Source of the DNA: Bacillus sp. N1-1
GTDB lineage: Bacteria; Bacillota; Bacilli; Bacillales; Guptibacillaceae
Assembly: GCF_009818105.1 (NCBI RefSeq)
Contig: NZ_CP046564.1
Coordinates: forward strand, 186,001-250,000
Length of the DNA: 64,000 bases
Reading direction: 5' to 3'
Of the stretch, positions 42,577 through 51,225 are shown one piece after another. The notes beneath the pieces were generated by a model. The model had not been told where the DNA came from, did no database searches, and worked only from the letters and a program-made list of their open reading frames with translations. The number at the start of each line of letters is the position of its first letter. Positions within the stretch are counted from its first letter, which is position 1. A program made the translations under genes and the position numbers.

Positions 42577-44520
42577 TTACTGAACAGAAATTGTCTCAGG
42601 TTCAAAAGCAATTTTCGCTCCTTCATAGATCGCTCGCTTAGCATCAAGCTCTCCAGCAAGTCGTGCACCACCGATCACAGCTATATCGATCCCTTTTTGT
42701 GATAGGTTTTCATATTCCTCAGGTATGTTCGACTCCTGTCCAGCAGCCAGGATGATGGTCTCAGCTTTCAGGAATTCTTGCTCACCTGTCTCACTGTTTG
42801 TAATCTTTAATCCTTCAGGTGTGATTTCTTCATATGAAAGGTTGGTTCTGAACGTAACCCCATTTTTCTTCAAGTCTTGTAGCATCGCCCATTTTGTCGT
42901 CTTTCCAAGCCCTTCTCCCATTTTTCCGTTTCGTCTCAGAAGAAGAATGTCGTGAATCCCTTTTTCGATCAGAAAGTGTGAGACATCACACCCAATTCCA
43001 CCTGCACCAATGATAATAACTTTTTTTCCAACTTCTCGGTTCCCAGAAAGAATTTCAGGGTATGGAATGGCGTGTTTAATCCCAGGGATGACAGGCAGCC
43101 TTGGAACAACACCTGTCGCAAGAACGACGAGATTAGGTGAGTGGGCTAGCAAGTCATCTGCATTTGGTTTATGATTAACGTAAATTTGAACGCCTAATCG
43201 GTTTAGCTCTGTTGTGTAGTAACGAATGGTCTCATCGAATTCTTTTTTTATTGGAATTTTTCTTGCAAGATTAAACTGACCGCCAATGGCTGCTTTTGCT
43301 TCGTAAAGCGTAACCGTATGGCCTAGTTCAGCATGGGCTCTCGCTGCCTCCATTCCGGCGACCCCGCCACCGATAACAACCACTGTTTTTGTTTTGTCCG
43401 CTTTTTTGATTGTCCATTTATGTTCTCTTCCAGCACGAGGGTTAACAAGGCAGGAGACGGCTTTTCCTTCAAAGGCATGATCAAGACACGCCTGATTACA
43501 AGCAATACAAGTATTGATTTGATCAAGAGCTTGTCCTTTTGCTTTTGCTAGTAAATTAGCGTCAGCAAGGAATGGTCTCGCCATTGAAACCATATCGAGT
43601 TTGTAAAGCAGTTCTTCTGCTAGAAGTGGATCATTAATCCGATTGCTACCAATGACCGGGATGTTAACAGCTTCTTTGATTTTGAGAGCAGGTTCAATGA
43701 AGCCAGCGCGCGGCACCATCATTGAAATTGTCGGAACGGTAGATTCGTGCCAACCAATACCAATGTTTAAAATATCAGCCTCATGCTCTTCTAGCTTCTT
43801 TGCAAGTTGGATTGTTTCCTCAGGTGTTGAAGAATCAGGCACAAGATCGAGACCGGACATCCGAAAAATAATTGGATAATCGTCCCCAACAGCGTTTCGA
43901 ACGGATTTCATTACTTCGATCGCAAACCGGGTGCGATTCTTAAAATTGCCTCCCCATTTATCAGATCGCTTATTCGTCCTAGGTGACAGGAATTGATTAA
44001 TTAAATACCCTTCAGAACCCATAATTTCTACGGCATCAAAGCCAACAGCTTTCGCTTTTCTTCCTGCTTCTGCATAGGATTCAAGCAAATTGAGAATATC
44101 GATTTCAGTTAATTCTTCTGGAACCTCTCTGTGTATAGGCGATTTTATAGGAGAGGGGGCGACGGATGGCACTCCATTCATTTGTGAATAGGCATATCGA
44201 CCAGCGTGAAAAAGTTGCGCAGCAATACGTCCGTTTGCCTCATGGACGCTGTCTGTTAGTCGTTTCATCACTCTAAGATCATCTTCCCTATAGAATCCTA
44301 GAAAATGATGTCCACCATCTCCTTCGGGAGAAACGGAAATGCCGCCAGTAACAATCAGTCCAGGACCGTTATCACCTGACCGTTCAGTATAGAAGGAAAT
44401 GAGTGCATCCTCCTGATCCTTACTTCCTTCCATTCCAAGGTGCATGGACCCCATCATCACTCTGTTTGGCAAGGTCAGTCTTCTTAATTGGATAGGTTCA
44501 AATAATTTTTCCCACTTCAT
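42577..44520 (-). CDS. FMN/FAD iron-sulfur oxidoreductase (2,4-dienoyl-CoA reductase/old yellow enzyme type)
   Basis: This multidomain flavoprotein has 647 residues. The N-terminal TIM barrel (about 1-330) starts LFEPIQLRRLTLPNRVMMG and binds FMN. The 4Fe-4S cluster has cysteines CIACNQACLDHAF plus a later SCLVNP. The C-terminal FAD/NAD(P) domains have VVVIGGGVAGMEAA and KVIIIGAGGIGCD. This layout is that of FadH and trimethylamine dehydrogenase relatives; it probably reduces unsaturated acyl-CoA or other enones. The ribosome site is weak. It is a single-gene unit. Confidence 0.9.
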   Translation of the reverse strand: MKWEKLFEPIQLRRLTLPNRVMMGSMHLGMEGSKDQEDALISFYTERSGDNGPGLIVTGGISVSPEGDGGHHFLGFYREDDLRVMKRLTDSVHEANGRIAAQLFHAGRYAYSQMNGVPSVAPSPIKSPIHREVPEELTEIDILNLLESYAEAGRKAKAVGFDAVEIMGSEGYLINQFLSPRTNKRSDKWGGNFKNRTRFAIEVMKSVRNAVGDDYPIIFRMSGLDLVPDSSTPEETIQLAKKLEEHEADILNIGIGWHESTVPTISMMVPRAGFIEPALKIKEAVNIPVIGSNRINDPLLAEELLYKLDMVSMARPFLADANLLAKAKGQALDQINTCIACNQACLDHAFEGKAVSCLVNPRAGREHKWTIKKADKTKTVVVIGGGVAGMEAARAHAELGHTVTLYEAKAAIGGQFNLARKIPIKKEFDETIRYYTTELNRLGVQIYVNHKPNADDLLAHSPNLVVLATGVVPRLPVIPGIKHAIPYPEILSGNREVGKKVIIIGAGGIGCDVSHFLIEKGIHDILLLRRNGKMGEGLGKTTKWAMLQDLKKNGVTFRTNLSYEEITPEGLKITNSETGEQEFLKAETIILAAGQESNIPEEYENLSQKGIDIAVIGGARLAGELDAKRAIYEGAKIAFEPETISVQ

Positions 44521-44633
44521 TTACCATTCACCACACTTCTTCGTTTTGAACACATTTCGATGAATGGTCATTCATTTCCTGTAAAGAAAGCGCTTTTTTA
44601 TTTATTTTTTATAAGGAAAAATGATAAGAAATC

Positions 44634-44661
44634 AAAAAAGAGCGCCAGCGGCGCTCTTTCT
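44634..44661 (-). terminator. Terminator after degV
   Basis: AGAGCGCC and GGCGCTCT arms; the run of six A on the plus strand gives the T tract for the minus-strand gene. Confidence 0.88.
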
Positions 44662-44672
44662 AAACATGCTTT

Positions 44673-45530
44673 TTAGTTTTTCTTAAAGGCGACTAGAAGT
44701 CCCCCTTCTCCAGCGTATGTTCCAATGAGCGGGCCCATTGTAGAGAGAATCACTTGTTTAAACGGATAGCGTTCTTGAATTTGTTCGATCAAAGCTTTCG
44801 CTTTGTCTTCGCAGTTACTATGAGCGACCGCAATCACTTTATCTTCAAGATTATGTCCATAGTCTCCGATTTTCTGGATAAATTGACGAACCGCTCGTTT
44901 ATTCCCACGAATTTTATCAAGGACTTCAAGTGAGCCATCGTCATCACTTGCTTTCATAAGGAGTTTAATATTAAGGGCAGAAGCAATGGTTCCTCTCACT
45001 CGATCAAGGCGTCCCCCCTTGATAACGTTCTCAAGTGTATCTAGTAAAAACATCGTAAGCGTATCTTCTGTATACTCATGTGCTTGTTCAACAATGTCAT
45101 TAAAGCTATGACCATCGCGTGCCATCTCCGCCGCATGATAAACAATAATCCCAAGACCTGATGAAGCTGTTTTAGAGTTGATCACTTCAATGTTTCGATC
45201 AGGATGTTCCTCATGAAACATTTTTTTCGCTAGAACAGCGTTGTCATACGTACTACTAAGTGCTTCAGAAAGCGCTACTACAAGAATATCGTCTTCCGGA
45301 CTTGTTTCTTCAAATTTTGTAAGAAAGTCCTGGGGCGATGGGGCAGAAGACTTAGGAAGTTCTTTTGATTTTTTTAGTTTCTGATAGAACGTCGGTGTGT
45401 CAAGATCTACTCCAGCTTTGTATTCTTTGTCACCAAAGAGAAGGTTGAGTGGAACGACCGTTACGTTCAATTCATTTAGCAGTTCTTCAGGGAAGTCAAC
45501 ACTGCTGTCAGTAATGATTCGAGTTGCCAT
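44673..45530 (-). CDS. DegV-family fatty-acid-binding protein
   Basis: This cytosolic protein of the DegV/FakB family binds a fatty acid and presents it to a FakA-type kinase in relatives. It has 285 residues, with the start IITDSSVDFP (phosphate-contact serines), PKSSAPSPQDFL, the VINSKTASSGLG strand and the KGGRLDRVRG loop. AAGGGGTA precedes the ATG. No fakA-type gene is adjacent, which is usual for extra DegV copies. Confidence 0.92.
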   Translation of the reverse strand: MATRIITDSSVDFPEELLNELNVTVVPLNLLFGDKEYKAGVDLDTPTFYQKLKKSKELPKSSAPSPQDFLTKFEETSPEDDILVVALSEALSSTYDNAVLAKKMFHEEHPDRNIEVINSKTASSGLGIIVYHAAEMARDGHSFNDIVEQAHEYTEDTLTMFLLDTLENVIKGGRLDRVRGTIASALNIKLLMKASDDDGSLEVLDKIRGNKRAVRQFIQKIGDYGHNLEDKVIAVAHSNCEDKAKALIEQIQERYPFKQVILSTMGPLIGTYAGEGGLLVAFKKN

Positions 45531-45678
45531 ACAATTACCCCTTTTTCGTTATTACCCGCATCCAGGTATTACGTCTATTGTACCATGCTTCCACTCCTAA
45601 TCGAGGGGAAGTTATTGCTCATGGATGAAGAGTGAAATGGACAGCCTAATAGAAAGATTTTTGAGAGGTGAGAACGAA

Positions 45679-46644
45679 TTGACAATCATTCAACTTGGCT
45701 ATGTCGCTATGAGTACAGAACTTGTAAACAGCTCTCCGTCTCAGACGATGACTTACGCGCAATTTCAGAAAATCAAAAACACAGAAGCCGCGATTCGAAA
45801 GCTTGAGCGGATCGCTAAATCAAACTTAGAAAATTGTCTCAGACTTTTAAAACATAATAAAGGGAATGATATTCACTTCTTTCGGTTAAGTTCTCGCTTA
45901 ATTCCTCTTGCAAACCATGAGGCTCTGGAAGGATGGGATTATTTAACACCGTTAAAAAATGAGTTAAAAGAATTGGGCGATTATGCAAGAAAAGAAAAAA
46001 TGAGAATCGGTTTTCACCCGGATCATTTTGTGCTGCTTAATTCTCCTAAAAAAGAAATCTTACAAGCTTCTGTTCAAATGCTTGCTTTGCACGTTCGGCT
46101 TCTTGAGGGGATGGGTATCGATTCGACCCATCGATGTGTCTTGCATGTGGGCGGTGGTTATGACGACAAAGAGCTGTCGCTTGAACGCTTTATCCATAAT
46201 TGGATGTATACCCCACAGAAAATACAAGAAACCATTATTTTAGAGAACGATGATACAACCTTCACACTTTTGGATACGCTCTATTTATGTGAGAAGTTAA
46301 ATGTTCCAATGGTTTTTGACTATCACCACCATATGGCCTGTCATGAAACCAAAGAGTGGGAGAAGCATTGGGGGAGAGTGGTTGATACTTGGAAGAACTC
46401 GCCACTCCCTGTGAAAATGCATATTTCGTCACCCAAAAGTGAGCAAGAATTTCGGAGTCACGCTGATTATGTTGACGTTGATTGGTTCTTTTCATTCTTG
46501 AACAAAGTAAAAGGGAGTACCGAACAGGTTGATTGTATGATTGAAGCGAAGCAAAAGGATGCGGCATTATTTCAATTAATGGAAAAAATTAAGAAGCGAG
46601 ATGATATCGAGCTCATTGATGCGTCTACATTTAGAATAAAGTAA
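45679..46644 (+). CDS. uvsE: UV damage endonuclease UvsE
   Basis: This enzyme nicks DNA 5' of UV photoproducts in an alternative excision repair pathway. The TTG at 45679 is taken as start because GAGGTGAG lies before it and it gives the typical N-terminus xTIIQLGYVAMSTEL. An ATG at 45625 would add 18 non-conserved residues. The 321 residues have the TIM-barrel metal sites: FRLSSRLIPL, GFHPDHF, LHVGGGYDDK, LENDD and the DYHHHM cluster. B. subtilis makes this enzyme for spore DNA. It is a single-gene unit, divergent from degV. Confidence 0.93.
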   Translation: MTIIQLGYVAMSTELVNSSPSQTMTYAQFQKIKNTEAAIRKLERIAKSNLENCLRLLKHNKGNDIHFFRLSSRLIPLANHEALEGWDYLTPLKNELKELGDYARKEKMRIGFHPDHFVLLNSPKKEILQASVQMLALHVRLLEGMGIDSTHRCVLHVGGGYDDKELSLERFIHNWMYTPQKIQETIILENDDTTFTLLDTLYLCEKLNVPMVFDYHHHMACHETKEWEKHWGRVVDTWKNSPLPVKMHISSPKSEQEFRSHADYVDVDWFFSFLNKVKGSTEQVDCMIEAKQKDAALFQLMEKIKKRDDIELIDASTFRIK

Positions 46645-46670
46645 AACCGGGCATGCTTTGCCCGGTTTTA
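46642..46670 (+). terminator. Bidirectional terminator after uvsE
   Basis: AAAACCGGGCA and TGCCCGGTTTTA arms. It also holds the stop of the small minus-strand gene. Confidence 0.9.
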
Positions 46671-46778
46671 CTCTGTGATTCTTTTGCTTCTTTGTTTTGT
46701 TGAGGGTTTTGTTTCATTGGCATGGTCAACTGCCTGAGAAAGTTCTTTCTTCATTCCACGTTTTTTTCCCTTTGCCAT
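46668..46778 (-). CDS. Small basic 36-residue protein
   Basis: A short minus-strand gene with an excellent ribosome site (AAGGAGGAGA, six bases before ATG) encodes 36 residues starting MAKGKKRGMKKELSQ, with 11 Lys/Arg residues. The stop TAA lies in the terminator shared with uvsE. It is not in the usual size range of annotation and I recognise no family. Small basic proteins of this kind are common among spore-core or nucleic-acid-binding proteins, which would suit its position beside uvsE, but this is only a guess. Confidence 0.6.
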   Translation of the reverse strand: MAKGKKRGMKKELSQAVDHANETKPSTKQRSKRITE

Positions 46779-46804
46779 AAAATCTCCTCCTTACATGAAG
46801 TTAG

Positions 46805-46942
46805 CGTGTCCGATTCGGCGAGTTTTATCCGTTAGCGGCACTTCTTAAACGTGATTCTTTCGCAACTTATGTCAACGACCCAAATGGAGAAGAGATGGAA
46901 TGGATTGAAAAAATGCGTCTCCCAAATGATGAGCCACATTAG
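46805..46942 (+). pseudogene. Possible 3' remnant of a gene
   Basis: After an in-frame TAG there are 45 protein-like codons (FGEFYPLAALLKR, YVNDPNGEEMEWIEK) ending in TAG. There is no start codon before the internal ATG of EEMEW. It looks like the tail of a lost gene and overlaps the end of the convergent TetR gene. The family is not recognised. Confidence 0.3.
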
Positions 46943-47523
46943 CTTAAGTATGAGGTAATGGCTTGATAACACGCCTGTTTGTAAGCCTCGTGTTGCGAAT
47001 GGTCTCCAGTCATCATCCATTGAATCATATATCCGTCAATCATGGTTCGTATGGCTCGACCAGCCGTTTCGAAATCGTTGACAACAAAGGTCTTTTCCTT
47101 CGCTCCCTGCGTTAAAATCTCCTTAGAGATTGAAGCACAATTTTGGTAAAAGCGTTCGTTAATTTCACGATATCGGTTGTTTTTTGTAGCCTGTGCTAGA
47201 AAGTCCAAATAAACACGGTAGAATTTCTCGTTTTCTTCAGCACTAACAAACACAGTATTTATATAAGCTTGAAGCATGCTTTCTGCAGATGATTCTTTTT
47301 CAACCGCTTCTTTTTCTTTCTCATAAATCCGCTCCGTAATTTGAGCGAGAAGATGAGCAAGGACATCTTCTTTGTTTTGAAAATAATAATTCGGAACGCC
47401 TTTACTTACATTGGCATAATCCGCAATATCTTGTAGTGTTACGGCTTCGTAACCTTTATCAGAAACGGCTTGATAAGCTGCTTTAATAATTTGTTGCCGT
47501 TTTAACTCTGCTTTACGGTTCAT
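46939..47523 (-). CDS. TetR-family transcriptional regulator
   Basis: This 194-residue repressor has an N-terminal HTH (ADYANVSKGVPNYYFQNKEDVL, about residues 31-52) and a helical ligand-binding C-terminal part. AAGGAGAGG precedes the ATG. It is divergent from the quinone-oxidoreductase-type gene at 47652. A perfect TGACCGGTCA palindrome lies between them, so it probably controls that gene and perhaps itself. The inducer is unknown, though a reactive carbonyl or acyl compound would fit the enzyme. Confidence 0.92.
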   Translation of the reverse strand: MNRKAELKRQQIIKAAYQAVSDKGYEAVTLQDIADYANVSKGVPNYYFQNKEDVLAHLLAQITERIYEKEKEAVEKESSAESMLQAYINTVFVSAEENEKFYRVYLDFLAQATKNNRYREINERFYQNCASISKEILTQGAKEKTFVVNDFETAGRAIRTMIDGYMIQWMMTGDHSQHEAYKQACYQAITSYLS

Positions 47524-47590
47524 CTGAGTCCTCTCCTTACAGAGCTTATTATACAGGAATTCAAATAAGGATTAAAGAATTCAGATTAAT

Positions 47591-47600
47591 TGACCGGTCA
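47591..47600 (+). promoter_or_regulatory. Probable TetR-family operator
   Basis: A perfect 10-bp palindrome, TGACCGGTCA, lies in the divergent intergenic region, 51 bp before the oxidoreductase gene. The form is typical of TetR-family operators. Confidence 0.65.
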
Positions 47601-47651
47601 GAATAATTTCTGTTAAGCTTATACCGAATGAAAGATCAAGGAGGAATAAAT

Positions 47652-48641
47652 ATGGATCAATTTAAAGCATTAGTTGTTAATAAAGTTGAGGATGATACAA
47701 ATATAGCGATTCAGGAATTTACGAAGGAAGACCTACCTGAAGGTGATGTGTTGATCAAAGTTCATTATTCGAGTGTGAATTACAAAGATGGATTAGCAGC
47801 GCATCCAAAAGGTAATATCGTAAGAAACTATCCTCATGTTCCAGGGATAGATCTTGCAGGAGTTGTGGCTGAATCAGATCATCCAGATTGGAAGGAAGGA
47901 GACCGCGTAATCGTTACGAGCTATGAATTAGGCGTCTCTCATTATGGCGGCTTTAGTGAATACGCTAGAGTAAAATCTGACTGGATTGTTCCGCTCCCTG
48001 ATGGTTTATCTCTTAAAGAAGCAATGGTTTATGGAACAGCTGGCTTTACGGCGGCGCTATCTGTTTACCAACTTGAACAAGCAGGAATTAAGCCAGACAA
48101 AGGCCCTATCCTTGTAACAGGCGCTACCGGTGGAGTTGGAAGTATGGCTGTTGCGATTCTTGCCAAAAAGGGATATGAAGTTGCAGCTAGCACAGGGAAA
48201 GAAACTGAGCATAGCTATTTAAAAAAGTTAGGCGCAACTACGATTATGAGCAGGGAAGAAGTAGCTCCAAAAGGGTTTAAGCCAATTGGTAAGCAGAAGT
48301 GGGCTGGCGTAGTGGATCCAGTTGGTGGAGAAACGCTTGCAGCTGTACTAAGTAACACAATGTACGGCGGTGCTGTTGCGGTTAGTGGTCTTACTGGCGG
48401 GGCCAAAGTTCCAACGACAGTATTTCCTTTTATCCTAAGAGGCGTTAATTTACTCGGAATTGATTCTGTGTACTGTCCAATGGAAAAGCGGAAAGAGATT
48501 TGGAAAAAAGCTGCTGATGAATACAAACCTTCTGAGCATCTTGAAGCTATTCAAAACGAAATTACTCTTAACGAACTACCAGATGTATTACGCAACATTT
48601 TAAATGGGAAAGTTCGTGGCAGAACAATCGTCGCATTTTAA
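47652..48641 (+). CDS. Acrylyl-CoA reductase/quinone oxidoreductase (YhdH/AcuI type)
   Basis: This zinc-free MDR-superfamily NADPH oxidoreductase has 329 residues from the ATG at 47652 (AAGGAGG upstream). Landmarks are VNYKDGLAA, the VPGIDLAGVV strand, the cofactor motif VTGATGGVGSMAV and the C-terminal IRGRTIVAF-type end (VRGRTIVAF). It matches the YhdH/AcuI group, which reduces acrylyl-CoA or quinones. A divergent TetR gene and an operator palindrome indicate inducible control. Confidence 0.92.
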   Translation: MDQFKALVVNKVEDDTNIAIQEFTKEDLPEGDVLIKVHYSSVNYKDGLAAHPKGNIVRNYPHVPGIDLAGVVAESDHPDWKEGDRVIVTSYELGVSHYGGFSEYARVKSDWIVPLPDGLSLKEAMVYGTAGFTAALSVYQLEQAGIKPDKGPILVTGATGGVGSMAVAILAKKGYEVAASTGKETEHSYLKKLGATTIMSREEVAPKGFKPIGKQKWAGVVDPVGGETLAAVLSNTMYGGAVAVSGLTGGAKVPTTVFPFILRGVNLLGIDSVYCPMEKRKEIWKKAADEYKPSEHLEAIQNEITLNELPDVLRNILNGKVRGRTIVAF

Positions 48642-48645
48642 AACC

Positions 48646-48677
48646 GGGAGGCGGAGCAAAGCTCTGCCTCCTTTCTT
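48646..48677 (+). terminator. Terminator after the oxidoreductase gene
   Basis: GAGGCGGAGC and GCTCTGCCTC arms with a TTTCTT tail; it separates convergent genes. Confidence 0.8.
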
Positions 48678-48686
48678 ATATTACTG

Positions 48687-49325
48687 TTAAGGTTTTACTC
48701 GGCAAATGGTAAGGCCATCACAAAGAGGCAGGAGCATTGCTTCCACTCTCTCATCAGTGGCAACTTGTTCGTTGTATTCGCGTATCGCGGTTACATGATT
48801 AGTGGTTACATTTTCATCAAAAACGTTGTCACCCTGGAGGGTATTATCAGCTACGATAACTGCTCCGGGTGTAGCTAATTTTAGAGCGGCTTGAAAATAA
48901 TTTGGGTAATTGACTTTATCGGCGTCAATAAAGAAAAAGTCGTACTGCTGACCAGCGCTATGTAAAGACTCCATGTTCTGAAGAGCTGGACCAATCACAT
49001 ACTTAACTTTATCGCCAAGACCCGCCCTATTCAAGTTGTCTTTCGCGACATTTGCATAAGCTTCCTCTAATTCGAGCGACGTAAGTGACCCTTCTTTATC
49101 AAGTGCGCTAGCAAGCATAATGCCACTATAGCCGCCTAAGGCTCCAATTTCCATAATGTTTCGTGGCTTAGCAATGCTGACAAGTAAAGAGAGAAAGCGC
49201 CCAACCTCTGGTTTAACTGAGATAGCAGGCATACCATTTTTACGAATACTTTCATTGACTGATTGCAGTGCTTCGTCTTCATTTCCGAATAGATGTTGAA
49301 TATACTCATCGTGGTTACGTGCCAA
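48687..49325 (-). CDS. SAM-dependent O-methyltransferase (caffeoyl-CoA OMT type)
   Basis: This 212-residue class I methyltransferase has motif I IMEIGALGGYSG, an acidic residue after the second strand in SLELEE, and the metal-binding FFIDADKVNYPNYF and VADNTLQGD segments of cation-dependent O-methyltransferases. B. subtilis YrrM (TrmR), which methylates 5-hydroxyuridine in tRNA, is of the same general family, so an RNA substrate is possible. The start is a TTG with AGGAGGAAGG somewhat far upstream; another TTG may be used. Confidence 0.87.
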   Translation of the reverse strand: MARNHDEYIQHLFGNEDEALQSVNESIRKNGMPAISVKPEVGRFLSLLVSIAKPRNIMEIGALGGYSGIMLASALDKEGSLTSLELEEAYANVAKDNLNRAGLGDKVKYVIGPALQNMESLHSAGQQYDFFFIDADKVNYPNYFQAALKLATPGAVIVADNTLQGDNVFDENVTTNHVTAIREYNEQVATDERVEAMLLPLCDGLTICRVKP

Positions 49326-49685
49326 GCAAATCTCATCCTTCCTCCTATTAGTGGATTCGTACTCATTGTTATGCAGTCAAAGGTGGCTGTCAAGGTTAAA
49401 GTGTTACTTTTGAAGGAGCGTCGAAAGGAAAGGAAAGGAAACAGTAAAAGAACTCGCTTCATTCTAATGCTGAGGAGTAAAGACCTATTAGTTTCCACAA
49501 TACTTGGGAAAGTAGGAAACGATTCACGCTAATAATCCTACTAAAGTTATTGTTATTTCCCAATACCCCCTTCACGAATTGTTTGTTAAACTAGTAATAA
49601 CAGCAAGGATCGGTTGCAAACATCTATCCTTTTTCCTACTTGCCTCAGCGGAAGAAGGCAGCTGATTACGAAGGGAGCGTTTAGA
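49326..49685 (+). other. 360-bp intergenic leader with possible RNA structure
   Basis: No gene is seen here. The first half is purine-rich, with short AAAGG repeats near 49425-49441. The second half, upstream of the gene at 49686, has a weak AGGAT/ATCCTTTTT hairpin (49606-49634) resembling an attenuator. A possible H-type pseudoknot follows: TGCCT/AGGCA (49641-49645 and 49656-49660) with CAGC/GCTG (49646-49649 and 49661-49664), just before the ribosome site. I match it to no riboswitch class. Confidence 0.35.
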
Positions 49686-50582
49686 ATGCCGTTTGAGCAA
49701 GGGAGCAAAGCACTAAAATCTGATGGGCATAAGCACACTACCCAAACATCTGAGCGGGTCAATGTACCCAAACTACCAATCGCAAGTGAAGAAGGCTTCT
49801 CTAATGTTGTGAGGGATTCAAACCAAAATTATTGGTTTACCAAACAACTTTCGCCTACTCATGTCGAGGTTTACGTCTTTGTTCATAGCCTTGCTCAACT
49901 AAGAACGTTCCAAGTAAACGGTAAACCAAGCTTCTATGAATATCCTGAAACCATTTGTATTGCTTGTGAAGGAGAAGAATGGAACGGTTGGATTTATGAG
50001 TTTTCGAAGGAAGACCCAAGAATGACACATCAGTGGCACGTGAATGGAATTTTTTGTGACTTAAAAAGAAGAGGAAGTCAGCTCATTGTATCATCGTACC
50101 ATGTTGAAGGGGATGAGGCCCTGTTAACAACGTTTGGTGATTCTGGCAAAAAGGTGATTCCCTTAGAAGCTGGCTATTCTCCGGTAAGCATGATGGTTGC
50201 TGAAGAGGGCGTTTATGTTGCTGCTTTATCGATTTCTGCTTCTTACCAGGATCAGGTTCTTTTACTTGATGATACATATCAAATTAAAAACACCTTTAAA
50301 CTTGATTTTTCACCGCGAACGATTCATTCCTGGAACGGGAGTTTAATTGTCCATGGTATTAACAGAAGAACTGGTAAAAGTGATCAGCTTGTTTACATCT
50401 GTTCCAAAACTGGTCGACAGGAGAAATTCCCAATACCAAGTTGTGAGCTAGTTCAGTGTTCAGAGCAGCATTTAACTTTTTATAATGCAGATACTAAAAT
50501 ATTATCGATCTGGGACCATCAACAAAAAGAAATCGTTAGTATGAGAGAATCTGAACGGCCTTACGTATCAAATCACTTTTAA
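49686..50582 (+). CDS. Unknown protein, possibly beta-propeller-like
   Basis: I do not recognise this 298-residue cytosolic protein. It is rich in beta-strand-like segments with aromatic pairs (NYWFTKQL, EWNGWIYEF) and repeated V/I-x-V patterns spaced about 40-50 residues, which could be propeller blades. It has no signal peptide or membrane helix. The ATG at 49686 follows AAGGGAG; upstream in-frame codons would translate the structured leader. It ends in its own terminator, so it is a one-gene unit. Confidence 0.75.
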   Translation: MPFEQGSKALKSDGHKHTTQTSERVNVPKLPIASEEGFSNVVRDSNQNYWFTKQLSPTHVEVYVFVHSLAQLRTFQVNGKPSFYEYPETICIACEGEEWNGWIYEFSKEDPRMTHQWHVNGIFCDLKRRGSQLIVSSYHVEGDEALLTTFGDSGKKVIPLEAGYSPVSMMVAEEGVYVAALSISASYQDQVLLLDDTYQIKNTFKLDFSPRTIHSWNGSLIVHGINRRTGKSDQLVYICSKTGRQEKFPIPSCELVQCSEQHLTFYNADTKILSIWDHQQKEIVSMRESERPYVSNHF

Positions 50583-50593
50583 TAATAGTAAAT

Positions 50594-50626
50594 AAAACTT
50601 GAGCTGAAAAAAGCTCAAGTTTTTTG
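50594..50626 (+). terminator. Terminator after the unknown gene
   Basis: AAAACTTGAGCT and AGCTCAAGTTTTTT arms. Confidence 0.92.
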
Positions 50627-50742
50627 TTGTTATGCAACCTTTCTTATATGAAACAGAGGAATAGAAGGCATAACCTAAGAATGATATAATTGTTCTAATA
50701 CTTAAGAGATGATTACACATTCAATAGAAAGTGAGGAAGCGG

Positions 50743-51225
50743 ATGCGACTGGAACCTTCAAAACGAATTGACCCAAAAGGGTTGAAAGTATGGCAAATAA
50801 CAGGGGGGATGGTTTCACTTATTTCCATTTTTCTCCTGAGTGGTTTGTTTGTCGTTCATGTCATCGTACGACCTCTCCCTTTATGGATTTTAGCGTTAGG
50901 TTGTGTGCTTGCTCTTCTATTTGTCATTCTCCAGACATGGTTGCTACCAAAACTGCGCTGGAAAAAATGGAGATATGAAGTCACTGAACACGAAATTGAA
51001 CTTAAACATGGCGTCATTATTGTGAAACGAACTCTCATTCCGATGGTTCGAGTTCAACATGTTGATACGAGACAGGGACCGCTGTTAAGAGCTTATCATC
51101 TGTCGTCGGTAACGATTTCAACTGCAGCTACGACGCATGAAATACCAGCTCTTTCAAACGAAGTTGCTGATGAGCTAAGAAATCGGATCTCGATTCTAGC
51201 AAGGGTGGCAGAAGATGATGTCTGA
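50743..51225 (+). CDS. ydbS: YdbS-like bacterial PH-domain membrane protein
   Basis: This 160-residue protein has two N-terminal membrane segments (about 20-65) and one bacterial PH (bPH2) domain, recognisable in RTLIPMVRVQHVDTRQGPLLR. The ATG at 50743 is chosen because GAGG lies seven bases upstream. It overlaps ydbT by 11 bp, as in B. subtilis. There YdbS and YdbT act together and have been linked to resistance against certain antimicrobial peptides; the mechanism is unknown to me. Confidence 0.88.
   Translation: MRLEPSKRIDPKGLKVWQITGGMVSLISIFLLSGLFVVHVIVRPLPLWILALGCVLALLFVILQTWLLPKLRWKKWRYEVTEHEIELKHGVIIVKRTLIPMVRVQHVDTRQGPLLRAYHLSSVTISTAATTHEIPALSNEVADELRNRISILARVAEDDV

Noticed and set aside
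49425..49441. Short AAAGG repeats as a functional repeat or CRISPR-like element.
   Set aside because: Only a few copies of a 5-base motif in a purine-rich stretch; no spacers.
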